Of a stretch of DNA of 64,000 nucleotides, positions 10,933-22,249 are shown one piece after another. Each line of letters starts with the position of its first letter. Within the stretch, counting starts at the first letter, position 1. The notes under the pieces are model-generated. The model saw only the letters and a list, made by a program, of their open reading frames with translations. It was not told where the DNA came from and did no database searches. This DNA comes from Chytriomyces cf. hyalinus JEL632 (taxonomy: Eukaryota; Chytridiomycota; Chytridiomycetes; Chytridiales; Chytriomycetaceae), in contig JAIWWG010000066.1 in the NCBI GenBank assembly GCA_025435555.1, forward strand, positions 144,069-208,068. The letters run 5' to 3'. A program made the translations under genes and the position numbers.

Positions 10933-13148
10933 ATGACACCAGAACGGAAGAAGAAAGCGCCCGCTGCAACACCACCGGCCACTCCAAAGGCACCAAAGGC
11001 ACAGCCTGAATCCACTGCGACCACGCAAGAACCACCCGTGCTCAAGTCGCTCTACTCGCCCGAAGTTCTGACTAACGACCACAAAAACATCAACTTCCAT
11101 GACTTTATTGCCATCATCCCTCCCGTCTTCTACGACGTGGCTCTGCTGCTTTTCATGGTTCATGGCATCAACACTGCGCCGTACACCAAAGTGGAGGAGA
11201 GCTTCAACACTCAGGTGAGGTTTCTTTGACTCTGGGTCACCAACTGTCTCACTCACGAGTCACGCCCCGGCACTCAACTGACAATGATAACAACAATCAG
11301 GCCATCCATGACCTGATGATGTTTAAAGCAACAGAATTCGATTCTTACGACCACCTCGCCTTTCCCGGCGTTGTCCCTCGCACGTTCATTGGGCCACTGA
11401 TAATGAAGCTTGTGACGCAGCCAATGGTCTCTATCATGACCGCAGACGGCAAAAAAGACTTGGATCTCGACTGGCTCTTGTACATTGCCAGATACATGTT
11501 TGCCTTTATTACGGTTCGTTGATTGATGTAGCTGATGCGGATATTGTGCGTGAATGTAACCGGCTCATTCCAAAACACAGGTGCACTCGTTGCGAATCTT
11601 GCGTCAAGGAACTGCTCGCGCGTTTGGATACACCGTTGCTTCTTTCTTCTCCCTGATTTGCTTCACGCAGTTTCATCTCGTCTTTTGGGGATCCCGGTTT
11701 ATCCCAAATACTTGGGCGCTTATCTTTGTGTCTTATGCGTTCGGTGCCCTGTTTGCATCGTGGAACCCAGTTACAACCAAGGAAACTCTCGATGTGTTGC
11801 GTGAAAGGCAGCGCATCTTTGGAAGTGAGTGTTTTTGCATTTCTAAACATGCCCCATCCGTCATATTAAACGGCAAGCAAATTTAGGCCCTCCTACCTCT
11901 CTGAACGATGGGAAAGTGAGGAAGCTGAAAATCAGCAGAAAAGCCCCCGAAGAAGTCCCCATCCCATTCAGCCTTGTGGTGACACTGGGAAGCCTCACGT
12001 TTGCGTCCATCGTATTTCGCTTGGAGTTGCTGGCGCTGTTCGTCCCTCTTCTCATCTCTGAAATCTTTATTTTCAAACACATCAAACTTGTGCCGGCCAT
12101 AACCACAGTCGTTCTCTTTGCGCTCGTGTCCCTCAGTGCAACCGTGTTTATTGACACGCCCATGTGGAGAAGCGAGAGTCCACTGTGGCCCGAATTGCAA
12201 GTCTTCCTGTTCAACATTGTTCAAGGCCGCAGCTCCGAATACGGAACATCGCCCCCAACATACTACCTCACACATCTATTGCCCAAGATTGCCCCTCTCG
12301 CGTTTCCCTTGGCGCTGCGTGCCTACATTGCCGACCCACGTGTGCAGCGGTTCATGAACCCAGCTATTGTGTTCATTGCAGTGCTCAGCCTCGTAGGTCA
12401 CAAGGAATGGCGCTTCCTGTTTCCAATCCTTCCCCTCGTGAACGTGGCCGCCGCGATTTCCCTTACTCGCGTGCACCGTCTTGGATGGATGACGAAACGA
12501 TCGCAACCAGCCAACACCACCGGATCCCCGCGATTCTACCATAAACCACTGGCGCTCTTGATCCCACTCGCGCTTGCCGCAAGCTTTATCGTTGCGAATG
12601 CCAGTTTGGAGGTTAGCAGCTTGAACTACCCTGGTGGCGTGGCATTGAGAGCTGTGCATGATTACGTTAAAATGTCGGATGTAGAAGACGGGTGGCCTGT
12701 TGTTCACATGGACGTGTACACCTGCCAAAATGGCGCCAGTCGCTTTTTGGAGATGGGACGCAAGGACGGATGGACGTACAGGAAGGATGAAGGCCTTACG
12801 CAGGATGATGAATTCATCAAGGCCGGATTCTCGCATTTGTTGACAACGACCCCAGAGTTGCACGTTGGCGCAGGGTGGAATGAACTTGGAGTCGATGGAA
12901 AGCCGGTCGGTCCCGCAAAGGGAAGTCGTTGGGAAATGGTCCCAGGATACATCCATGCGTTGAAGGATGTTAAAGTCGACTTTGGCCCGGGAGGTGCCGC
13001 AGCTTGGATCCAAGAGACTGTTGACAAAGTGATGAAGGACGGGATCGAATGGAGGCCAAAGAGGCACGTGTACGGAGTCAAGCTACCCATTGACGTTCGC
13101 AAGGAGCCCAAGATCTACTTGCTCAAGAAGAAGGGCTGGAGATCTTAA
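10933..13148 (+). CDS. ALG12: ALG12 dolichyl-P-Man alpha-1,6-mannosyltransferase
   Basis: ER multipass enzyme of family GT22. It adds the eighth mannose (alpha-1,6) to the lipid-linked Man7GlcNAc2-PP-dolichol precursor of N-glycans. Model: join(10933..11214, 11301..11513, 11581..11824, 11887..13148), 666 residues. Introns are 86, 67 and 62 nt with matching phases. Family landmarks are TKVEESFNTQAIHDLM in the first luminal loop, FPGVVPRTFIGPL, SRFIPNTWAL, the RSSEYGTSP block and GHKEWRFLFPILPL (the GT22 HKExRF motif). The central half is strongly hydrophobic with many membrane segments; a Pro/Ala/Lys-rich N-terminus faces the cytosol. ALG9 and PIG-B are relatives, but the VEESFN and PGVVPRTF motifs favour ALG12. 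Confidence 0.92.
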
Positions 13149-13530
13149 TGTGGAGATGTTTAAGGCGTTCCCGCGTTTTTCTCTCCTATTGATATTCCAT
13201 TTCTCTGTCTCTGCCTTGTTTTTATTCTTCTTTTTCTAACTTAACAGGTGACAGAGAGGACCTCGATTAAACGTTGTTTCGTGTAGCTATTTTTGTTGCC
13301 GTAACACTCATTCGGTATATAGCAGCTTACTGACACGGTCAGCGCGGCAAGCACCGCAGGAATAGGAGCCATAACAGATTCAGAGCAAACAAACATGTTT
13401 ATCTTGATCAACGCGAGAAAAGGACAAATGAAAACGCGATGAAGGAGAGAAAAAAAAACAACCAAAAAAAAACACAAACACATACAATCAAAACAGAGAA
13501 CAACTTGTAATCCAGGTAATTAAGAGCCAG
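13149..13530. other. Convergent intergenic
   Basis: About 380 nt between ALG12 and RMD5 stops. A minus-strand frame near 13241-13483 could encode a short hydrophobic peptide, but nothing supports it as a gene. Confidence 0.45.
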
Positions 13531-15109
13531 CTAAAAGTGAACCATGATGGCCTGTTCGCCTTTCCCTTCTGATGGGCAGTATGGGCACTTGAACTTTGAC
13601 GACATGCTTCCCTTTCCTAACCGCAACAGACTCTCTTTGCAAACAACATGTCCACAGACCATCATCTGTTAAGAGGGAAAAGACACAAGAGTGAGCAACC
13701 AATATGACTTCCAAGATGAATCCAGCGTACCATAGGTGGGTTTTCTTTCGTCCCCAATTCTTTTGAAACCGGGCAAGCAAAAACAGAGTGAAACCGTTGG
13801 CGATCGAGCAACGGAATCTCGACAGGCAGCTCCCCTTGACTACTCCATTCCAAACCACTCTGCTCCTTCATAATGCTTGACATTTTGATGATTGTTGGGA
13901 GGGCATTCACGCCCACACTGACGCAAGTGTGAAGCGGGCTTTCAGCAGGTAGATGCAGCAACAGGCAGAATTCGCGGGTAAATGCATGCGAGAGGTCACT
14001 CCAGGCTGTGATACTTGTGAGATCTTTGTAGGGGCTGTCCTTGATCTTTGTTGAAAATACGCTCGAGCACATCAGACGCGAAATTTCTGAACGCGCATCA
14101 ATAAAGCAAGGTTTCAGATATGAAACGTCAGAGATATCAGAAAAAACACATTGAGGTAGTCACCTTTCATGTGCCGCTCCTTGAAAGGCTCAAAATGCAC
14201 CTGGGCAAACTTGATGGCCGCTGCGCGATCTCCTTGACAAACGCCTTCGACGCCGAATAGTAATTTAAGAAACTGAAGTCGAATCACGGCAAATTCGAGA
14301 GTGGAAGCGGAAGCTGTAAGAGCAGCGGCATTTGTGCGAACCTGAAATTAGGCAGCGTAAGAAATCGTTGCCCAAAAAACTCTCACAACACAAACCCAAG
14401 CAATTGCAGGGTCCAAATTGAAAGCCTTAATCGCAGCCTGTATCGTGAACATGTCCTGAAACTGAGTTGAAAGCGCAGTGTCTGATTGATCCAGCTGGGA
14501 CTCGCGGGCAAACAAATGCGCCAATTCAAAGCGACCCTGCAATGCAAACTTGGTGAGATAAAAAGGAAAAATGCTTGCAAATAGAAAGCACCTCGCGTAT
14601 CAGATGGGCAATGACCGCGTACTTGAGCACCACAAGCTTGTCGTCGGATTGCAGAGCACGCTGAAAAATACAAGCAATAATTTAGAAATAAAAGACATAA
14701 AAAAAGCAACGGGGAGGACTTAATTACCGGATCCCAGCATTCGTCCAGCGCATTTGCGCCACTCTTGAATCGCTTGTCCTTGTCGACGCTCTTTCCAAAC
14801 TTGCTGACCCCCACATGCAAGTCCTTGTGGCTGTCCAGTGCGGCAGACTACGATGATAACGTTTAATTCGACCAGGTTTGAATGCATACGCCAGGTTAAT
14901 AAAACGATGGACACCTGTCCGCGCCGCAGAATAGTTGCGAGTGGCTTGACTGCCGCGCGGGCATCAGCAGGCTTATCGCACATGGTCACAGCGTCACGCG
15001 CCTGCGCCAGGTGAGCCATGATGGCATCGATTTCGGCGATGCTTGTGTTCAGGCTGCGTGTCTGTTTGGCTGGCAGCTGCGACTTGTCAAACTCATTCAG
15101 CAGTTCCAT
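13531..15109 (-). CDS. RMD5: RMD5/GID2-type E3 ubiquitin ligase subunit
   Basis: RING subunit of the GID/CTLH ubiquitin ligase, which in yeast degrades gluconeogenic enzymes. Model: complement(join(13531..13665, 13731..14086, 14164..14341, 14396..14536, 14592..14660, 14728..14847, 14915..15109)), 397 residues in seven exons. All six introns are 54-77 nt and every phase closes. An N-terminal helical region is followed by a LisH/CTLH-type stretch (AVIAHLIREGRFELAHLF, then a segment ending VHFEPFKERH). The C-terminal RING is of the Rmd5 kind: FACPVSKE...NPPM, then CGHVVC, then KFKCPYCPSEG, ending AIMVHF. Length matches yeast Rmd5 (about 420). Only 57 nt separate its start from the stop of CCDC39 upstream on the same strand. 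Confidence 0.9.
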
Positions 15110-15166
15110 TTTTTACTGTAAATATTTAAAATATTTTGCCTTCATAAATAATATTTTTATTGATGT

Positions 15167-18100
15167 TCATCTGTTGCTGCTGCCACGACTGCTGCTACTG
15201 CCAGCACTGCCCGGTCGAGCGGGCTTCTTGATCCGTCCTGCTCCGGTGATGGGTCCGATACGCTCGCTGGAACTGGTTCGCTCTGCAGTGGGGATACTAA
15301 CAGCGCCCGTTCCTGGCTTGGAACCAGATGGCATCGATGCAGTCTTTTTGTGCTGACTAGGGATGGCCTGATTGCTCGCTGGGGGTGCTGGGGGAAGCAT
15401 AACGGCAGCTGTATTTCAAATTAGAAATCAATACCAAAATAATCGATGCTAAACTTTTGTACCGTTCAAGTTGGTAGTAGACATGTGAACTTGGCTAGCC
15501 ACTCTGGAATGGCCAGCAGCCGGTGTTGTGGCAACTGAGCCAACTGCAGCGCCTGTTACCGAAGCTGTGGTGAGTTGTCGTGTCGACGGCGCTTGTGGAG
15601 CTCTAGGAGGTACGCCTCCGAAAGTTGCTGCTCCCATGACAGAGCTAGATCGAGATGAAGTTCTGGATTGAGGTTGCTTCGCCGTAGCAGAAGTTCTCCC
15701 AGCGCCGGTTGAGGTTCTCGGTTTTCCGTTATCCGAGGAGGTGTCGCTTTGTCCATCGATCGAGGTAGCACGAGATGGAACACGCGACAAGGGTCTCGAG
15801 GGAGGCTCCAGGTTTTTCTTTCAAGCAACAATATTAAGATTCAAGAAAAAACCTTTACGCAAATGGTGAGTCCCTACCTGCGTATACAAGTCCATCACTT
15901 TCATGGTAATTTCTGGATGCTGATCCATGATTCTCGCAATTTCAGTCTGGATAAGATTTCTCAAGTCCTTGCATTCTCGAATGCGGAAATCCAGTTCTTC
16001 CACGGTTGTATTGGATGCGTTTGAACTTTTTTGAAGCATTTTGGCAACTCGAACTGCGCTTTTGTACGCCCGGTCGCGCTTTTCTTCTTGCTCCTTGATG
16101 TCCTTCTCCATGGCTGTCAGCTTTGTTTCGATCAAATTCACTGCTTGAAGGCGAGATGATTCATCCCCGGAAATAGATTGATACGTTCGTTCGAGAGATG
16201 TGAGGTTTTGCTGCAAGGTTTGAATATCCTGCCGTTTGGCCTTGTAACGCTCCATGACAGTTCGATATTGCTGGTTTTACGTGTGTAAATTTCGTGATTA
16301 ATGCGGAAGGGCAAAGCCTCCAAATAGCGTAACAGTAGTGTCTCACCTGCTCTAAAAGGTCTCTATGCTGAATATCGCTGGCATTCAATTCAGCCTTGTA
16401 CAAACTTATGCATGAATTTAGGGATCAATGAAGCTGTGGGCCCCAAAAAGCACCCAACGAACGTGAAAAATAAGAAGGCTCACTTCATCCGATATTCTTC
16501 GTTCCTATCATTCATCAGTTTGAGTGTATTTTCGAGAGCCTTAATCTCCTTTTCTGCCTTTCGTATCTTTGCATCCAGCTCATCACCTTCTCTCTGAAGT
16601 TCCTCCCGCTCCTGACTCGCCTTGATGACATAGTATGCCTGACTGTGTTCTTCCTCGCCTTCCTCGGGTGCAAATTGGGTCATAAGGATCTCGTAGCGCC
16701 GCCGTAGCTTCTCGACCTTGCCAACTCGGTCTCGCAACTCTGAATTGGCGCCATGACGTTCTTCCTCCGCATTTTTGACCTGTTATAATATTGAAGAAAC
16801 ATTGCTCACTGGTTAGAAATGACTCATGAAAGGGAGAGAGGATATCGATGTGCTTGAACAAAAGCAGAATTAATAAACTCCAATTACCTGCACACGTAAC
16901 ATGTCGTTGTGGATCTGAATCTCGCGCGTGCGTTCCTCGAGGGCAAGTTGCAACTGAATCTGACGGTGCTCGAGCGTAAACACTTGATCAGCACGTGTGT
17001 TGAGGAAGCCGCGAAGTTTTCGGAGTTCAAGCCGCAGAATGTTTTCTTCAACCATCAGCTCTTCTTTTTCTTTGATCTTTGTGTTGAGTTGGTTTCCCTG
17101 CGTTGTTGTGATTCGTATAGCGTGAGTAAATTAAGATGACGGTTGTTCGCTTTAACTAACGGCGCTCTCTGTGTACAAGTTCAAGTCGTCAATGTTTTCA
17201 GTGATGGAGTTTTTCTCCTTCTGTAGCGTCTCAGTTTTGCGCTTCGCCTGTCGCAAGTCCTCTTGCGACTTTTTCAGCTGCGTGTTCAGCAAAGTGTATT
17301 TCTTGGAAAGAAGTTCGAGCTGCCCGTTCAATTCTTCAATCTTTTTGAGGAGAACTTCCTTCTCTTCGTCCGTGCGATCACCCTGAGTGAGGATCAAAGA
17401 ATGGTCAACAGGGCTTCAAATAACCAAGTTTGTACGGCACCTGCGCACGTCGAACTTTCCGCTCCAACTGCTGAATCTGGAATTCTTGAGCATACAAAAG
17501 CGCTTGCTGCTTTAACGCGTCTTGATCCAACCTGTTTTGTGAAGGCGTGAGAGACTGACGGGTGCTTTATAAAAACAATAGAGCAGTTTTTCTTTACCGG
17601 TGAACAGTACTGCTCAAGTTTTTCAGCGTGGCTTCGCTTCCCGCAATTTCGGCCGTCAGATTTTTTTCATCCTGCCGCAGACGGAATAATTCTTGCGTGC
17701 GCTTGAATTCTGCGGGAAAGACCGTTATGACAGTGAAAAAAGATTAGGAAACTAAAATCGCATACGCTGCTCTCGCAAAATTTTGATTTCCCTGTCGAGC
17801 TCCTTATTTCGCGACTCCTCGTTGTGCAGAATTTCTTGGAGTTCTGCGGCTTTCGCTTCGAGCGACAGCGTGGTGCTCGTTACGCGACTGAGTTTATCCT
17901 TTGCGGCACTTTTGTTCATGGTTTCCCGTTCCAGAGTTTCCTGTTTTTCTCTCAAGTCTTGCTTCAGATTCAAAACTTCGTTTTTGCGGTTCGAGAGGTC
18001 CGTCGAAGCTGGAAAAAAGGGGTGGCAGTTTCAGCAACCTGTCTCAGAAAACCAGACGCGCATTCAATTACTTTTGGTGAGAGTGGAGCGGAGAACCTCG

Positions 18101-19361
18101 ACTTCATCTTGAAATTGCGAAAGATTCGCCAACGCGTCCGTGTGGTCCATTCTCAGCTTGCAAACATTTCGGTCAAAGATTGCGATTCGCTTTTCGGTTT
18201 CAGTATTGTTTGCCAGCTGCATATCGAGGAAGGCTTGCTTCTCGCTGATGACTTTGGCCTTGTCCGCCAACTCCTCCTACAAAATAAACATTCGGCAGGA
18301 ACATTGAATTAAATTCTCTGGTAGGTAACTCAAAGTGCGCAAGGAAATTAAGTACCTTGGTCTGCTGGTACTTGTCCTGCATATCCATAATCTCCTTGTC
18401 TCTCTTTTGCATCGTCACGATGGCATTCTCCCACTGTTGGATCAGCTCCTGTCGCTCGACATGCAGCCGTTTAAACGCTTCAGTCGTTTTGTCCAATTCG
18501 ATCTGCGCAACTTGTGTTTCGGTGACCTGGACATCCACATCAGCCAATCTTCAAGTCAGGAGTCGACAACAACACACACCTCCGTGCTTAGCAGTGCCTT
18601 CTTCTTGTTGACTTCTTGCATGAGCTTCTCAATCACTAAACTCAGCTCTTTGATACGCGCATCGTCTTCTTTTGTGTATTTCAACAGCGCAAAGTTGTCT
18701 TCTTCCTTCTCTGCCTGGACCCTCAACCACTCACTGAGCTCCTCCTTCTCCATCTTGAGCTCGCTCCGGATTCCGTCGATCCGCTCATTCCCGCGGTATA
18801 TATTGTTTTGGATTGTAGTCAGCTGCGTTTCGTGTTGTTCGAGTTTGCGTTTTCAGCGTCCAGATATCCAAAACAAGAAAACCCAAGAACGCGGGTCATT
18901 ACATGATCGGTGATTTCAGCAATCTCTTTCTCAGTTCGCCGGATTTCAAGGACCAGTCGCCCGCACTCTCGGTCGGCAAGCTGTTTGAAGTGGTCTTCGG
19001 TTTCAATCTGACGCGTCTTTGCATCGTGCAGCGCCTGTTGTTCCAAACGCTGGGTTAATCACCAAAGATACATCTTTTCGGTTGAGTTGGAGGGATTACC
19101 TGTGTGTGCATCAGCTCCTGTTTCACGTTTTTTAGATGGCCGCCCATGGCGTCTGTTCGTGAGACATTGTCATCGAGAACTGAAAGAAGCGATTGTAATC
19201 TGCTCTCTTTGCTATGGATCTGGGTGAGGTGTTTTTGAATACTTGCCGGGCGTGCTTGATCTTTCAGTTCAGGTTAAACAAACCTGTGAAGAGAGCTCCT
19301 TGTTTTTTGAATTCGCAAAGGGTGGAAGAGAGTGCGCATGTATGTTGTCAGTGCTGAGCAT
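15167..19361 (-). CDS. CCDC39: CCDC39 / FAP59 axonemal ruler protein
   Basis: With CCDC40 this coiled-coil protein forms the 96-nm molecular ruler of motile cilia, docking inner dynein arms and the nexin-dynein regulatory complex. Model: complement(join(15167..15408, 15463..15817, 15878..16270, 16347..16404, 16484..16779, 16888..17097, 17161..17382, 17441..17531, 17598..17709, 17766..18008, 18072..18276, 18356..18526, 18580..18822, 18903..19049, 19100..19219, 19284..19361)). It has 16 exons and 1061 residues; all phases are consistent. Landmarks are LPPFANSKNKEL at the N-terminus, HLKNVKQEL, ERQELIQQWENAI, EGEEEHSQAYYVIKA and LQREGDELDAKIRKAEKEI, aligning colinearly with vertebrate CCDC39. 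The whole protein is heptad-rich except a Ser/Thr/Pro-rich tail (about 870-1061), a feature also seen in animal CCDC39. Its presence implies a flagellated zoospore. Confidence 0.92.
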
Positions 19362-19509
19362 TTGCAAGACGAGTGGTTGGCGGCCGTGGCAGCTACTGGA
19401 GGTGACGTTGTTTTTTGAAGGAATTGTCACCACTGTTCAAAAACTTATCAACACCATTGCATTGGCATTTTCAAGTATCTTTTAAACTCTCAAATCACAC
19501 CCCTCAAAC

Positions 19510-21619
19510 TCATCCCCATGATGGATTCACATCATCCCATCCATTCCCCAAATCTGTGGGCTTTTGCTTAAAATTAGCCCAAGCATCCATCTCCGGCGGC
19601 GGTGCACCTGCTGAAGCCGTCGCAGCCAAATCAGGTGTACTGGCCCCAGTCATGGATGCCCTCAATGCTAGCAAATCTGCAGGCGGAGCGCGGCCGCGCA
19701 ATGCATTTGCAATGGAAGGATGCATATCATCTTCCGATTCGTCCTCTTCTTCGTACATGTTTGGCTGCGAGCTTTGCAATTCCAGTTGTTCAGATGAAGA
19801 TCCTGTTGCAAATTCCGTGTATTCTTCGCCGCTTTCGAACATGAGGTTTGTTTCCGAATTTGTCAAGGTTGGATTGGCGGCTGGAGACAACGGTGAAGCG
19901 CCTTCCGATGAAAAAGAAGATCTTGGCGACGGCTCATTCATCGGTGCAGGAGTTACAGCCAAGGAAGTGATAAGATCATGCCAGAAAACAGTGTTATCGT
20001 CCGATTTTGCTTTGACCTGGACAAGACAGAATTCAGCTCAACTACTTTCGGTGGTAAATGTGTTGCAGGAAAGCAATTACGTACCGTCAACTTATCGGAT
20101 CCAAACAGCCCACCCGATCCCTTGATTGAGAATTCTTTGCCCTCTTTACCTTCGCCCAGAGTAATGATACTTTCCGGCAAGTAAACACTGAAATCTGGTT
20201 CACCCAGCGCAAAGTGGCCTGCATCCACTCTGCTCCCCACCTCAACGACAGTTTCCTTCTTTTCCTCAGAAAATCCGTGTAAAAACCCAGATACCGTCAA
20301 CACATAATGTCCAGCCTTGTATCCTTTGCTCCGTAAAATTCCCGGAATATTTCGCTGCAGGGTGCCCTCCTTCACAAAACCGCACCTGCTGTGTTCCTGG
20401 CCTTCGTACTTGACTTCCTTAGCAACGACAGCAGCTGCAAACCCTTTTTCAATCGCATCAGGCTCAACTAAAACTGCCTTGTTACGCGCCAAGAAAAGCT
20501 CCCAGTCTTTATCGGGGTCCAAATTATCTAATGATTGAAGCAGGGAAGAGAGCGCATCTGAGGACTTGTTGCTTCGCCGCGAGAAATAGCTGGTCAATGT
20601 GGGCTTCAAAAGTTGAATCACAACTTTTTCAAAAACAAGCATTCGAGACTGTTGGTTCACGAGAGATTCAAGGGTTTTGGGAAATGATTCCCGAAGAGTA
20701 TAGATGAATCGCTGAATCGCTGTTTGAAGATTCCTTAAGTATTTGCAATTCCACCAAGCCAATTTGCAACACCCCCACCTAAATTCGCTTGCCAAGGATC
20801 CCGCGGAATGTCTTTGCCGATATTCGCCAACTTTGCCTTGTTCAATGGAGAGTCCGGATCTCCGCCGAGCAGAATGCGTTGACGCTCAATGCTCAGCCTC
20901 AGATTCTTTGTCAGCTTGACGTATGTTTCCCTGTTGGTGCCAAGCAGCTTGTCCAAATCCGTCCATTCCCTGTTCGTATCCATGGCCTTGTCGAGCACTT
21001 CTTTCAACAAGTCCCGCAGATTGGGCAGCGTCTCCGCCTCGATGGAGGATGCTGCCGCCGAGTGCTCGCTCGCGCGTCTGTTCTGCGTCTCAATGATATC
21101 CTTGATGAAGCGCTGGAACGTTTCATCGCTCTCAAAGACGGGCTCGTTTCGAAGAAGAATAGGCGTAGCAAAACTTTTGACGCTCTGCCCCAAACTCGCA
21201 GACACCCGCTTCTCCTCAGCCAAGGTATTTTCAAAGTATGAAATCAGCCGCTTAATTAACTCAGCCCAGCCTTTAAGTCGATCCAGGTAGATCTGTTCAT
21301 AGTGAAAACGACTCCGAGTTATATGCACGCCACCTAATTTAACCTCCGATTCATGGGACTGAACGCCCAAAAGACGCCGAAAACAAGAACAGAATCATGT
21401 GAAGGGGAATTCAAGCAAACTCACGTTCGTCGGCGACACTGGAATCAGCCCCACACGCGTTGGGTCAATACCCATGTGTTTCGCAAAAAGGTCCTTCTTT
21501 GTAAGTTTCGTACGCTGCTGCTGTTGCTTTGCCTTGCCAGAATCTGTAGGTGTTCCTGCCGCCAATGCTGCTGCTGTCGGTGGGAGGGCCTCCGTTACGG
21601 ACCGCCGCTCGCTGGTCAT
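19510..21619 (-). CDS. SLM1-like F-BAR/PH domain protein
   Basis: Resembles fungal Slm1/Slm2 and Ask10/Rgc1 proteins, PI(4,5)P2-binding plasma-membrane effectors in TORC2 and cell-wall stress signalling. Model: complement(join(19510..20016, 20085..20719, 20779..21358, 21425..21619)), 638 residues. Introns are 68, 59 and 66 nt. A helical F-BAR-like region is at about residues 75-330 (YEQIYLDRLKGWAELIKRL, then LPNLRDLLKEVLDKAM). The PH domain is at about 370-485: GFVKEGTLQRNIPG, YVLTVSGFLHGF and the terminal helix DNTVFWHDLITSLAV, completed across the last intron. The C-terminus is Ser/Glu-rich and disordered. The N-terminal 60 residues are Lys/Gln-rich. Domain order is well supported; placement in the SLM rather than the RGC branch is tentative. 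Confidence 0.78.
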
Positions 21620-22249
21620 TTGTTTTTTCGAGTGTTGCGCCTAATTTATTTCTTCGTGGAATCACCGGCTCAAGCTACCCATATCAAGTCCAACAACAAA
21701 ATTCAACGTGTCAGGGGAAATTTAGTTTGATGCAGTGGCTTCCCGCCAGCTAAAATACCATTTCTGACACATTGCAAGATTCTGTTGAAACGCAAGTGTC
21801 CGCTTCAAGTAGCCCAATCACTCGTATCGGGCTCTGTCTATCTAAAGACCAACAATTGCCCCCCCCCCCCCCCCCCCCCTCCCACTGACGACTCACCTTG
21901 TCCTGACAGCACTGTCTGCTAGCTCAATTGTTTCAGTATTCTTTTGGATCCACATCTGCACCTACCAACTGTTGGAAAAAGAGTAGCAAAAAGACTGTGT
22001 CGCATCAGTCGCTACGACGTCCTGTCCCCAACTTAAGCTACATAAATAACTGCAGAAATGTGCACGACCATTTGTCGTCATCAATTTAATTACCTACATA
22101 ATTTAACAGAGATTGAGAACCCAAACTGAAAAGTCAGAACAAGGAAAACAAAAGAAAAAGAAGAGACTTATAACAATAAGGAAAAGAAAAAAACAGGTAA
22201 CGTACAACACTTCCCCACCCGCACACACACACACAGAAAATAACACTTT
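21620..22249. other. Intergenic with long C tract
   Basis: About 630 nt between the SLM1-like start and the stop of the phosphatase gene, both minus strand. Holds a 21-base C homopolymer and, near 22222-22235, a short (CA)7 run. Probably the SLM1-like promoter. Confidence 0.5.
21859..21879 (+). repeat. C21 homopolymer
   Basis: Twenty-one consecutive C residues, about 240 nt upstream of the SLM1-like start, so G21 on that gene's coding strand. It could form G-quadruplex or i-motif structure, or be a length-uncertain sequencing run. Confidence 0.9.

Noticed and set aside
13241-13483. Minus-strand frame with MAPIPAVLAALTVS hydrophobic start
   Set aside because: Only about 43 codons after that Met, no partner exon with clear signals, and it lies in a convergent 3' flank.
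17824-18312. 162-codon plus-strand open frame
   Set aside because: Antisense shadow of CCDC39 exons 6-7 (of 16), whose coding strand is well supported by homology and intron phases.
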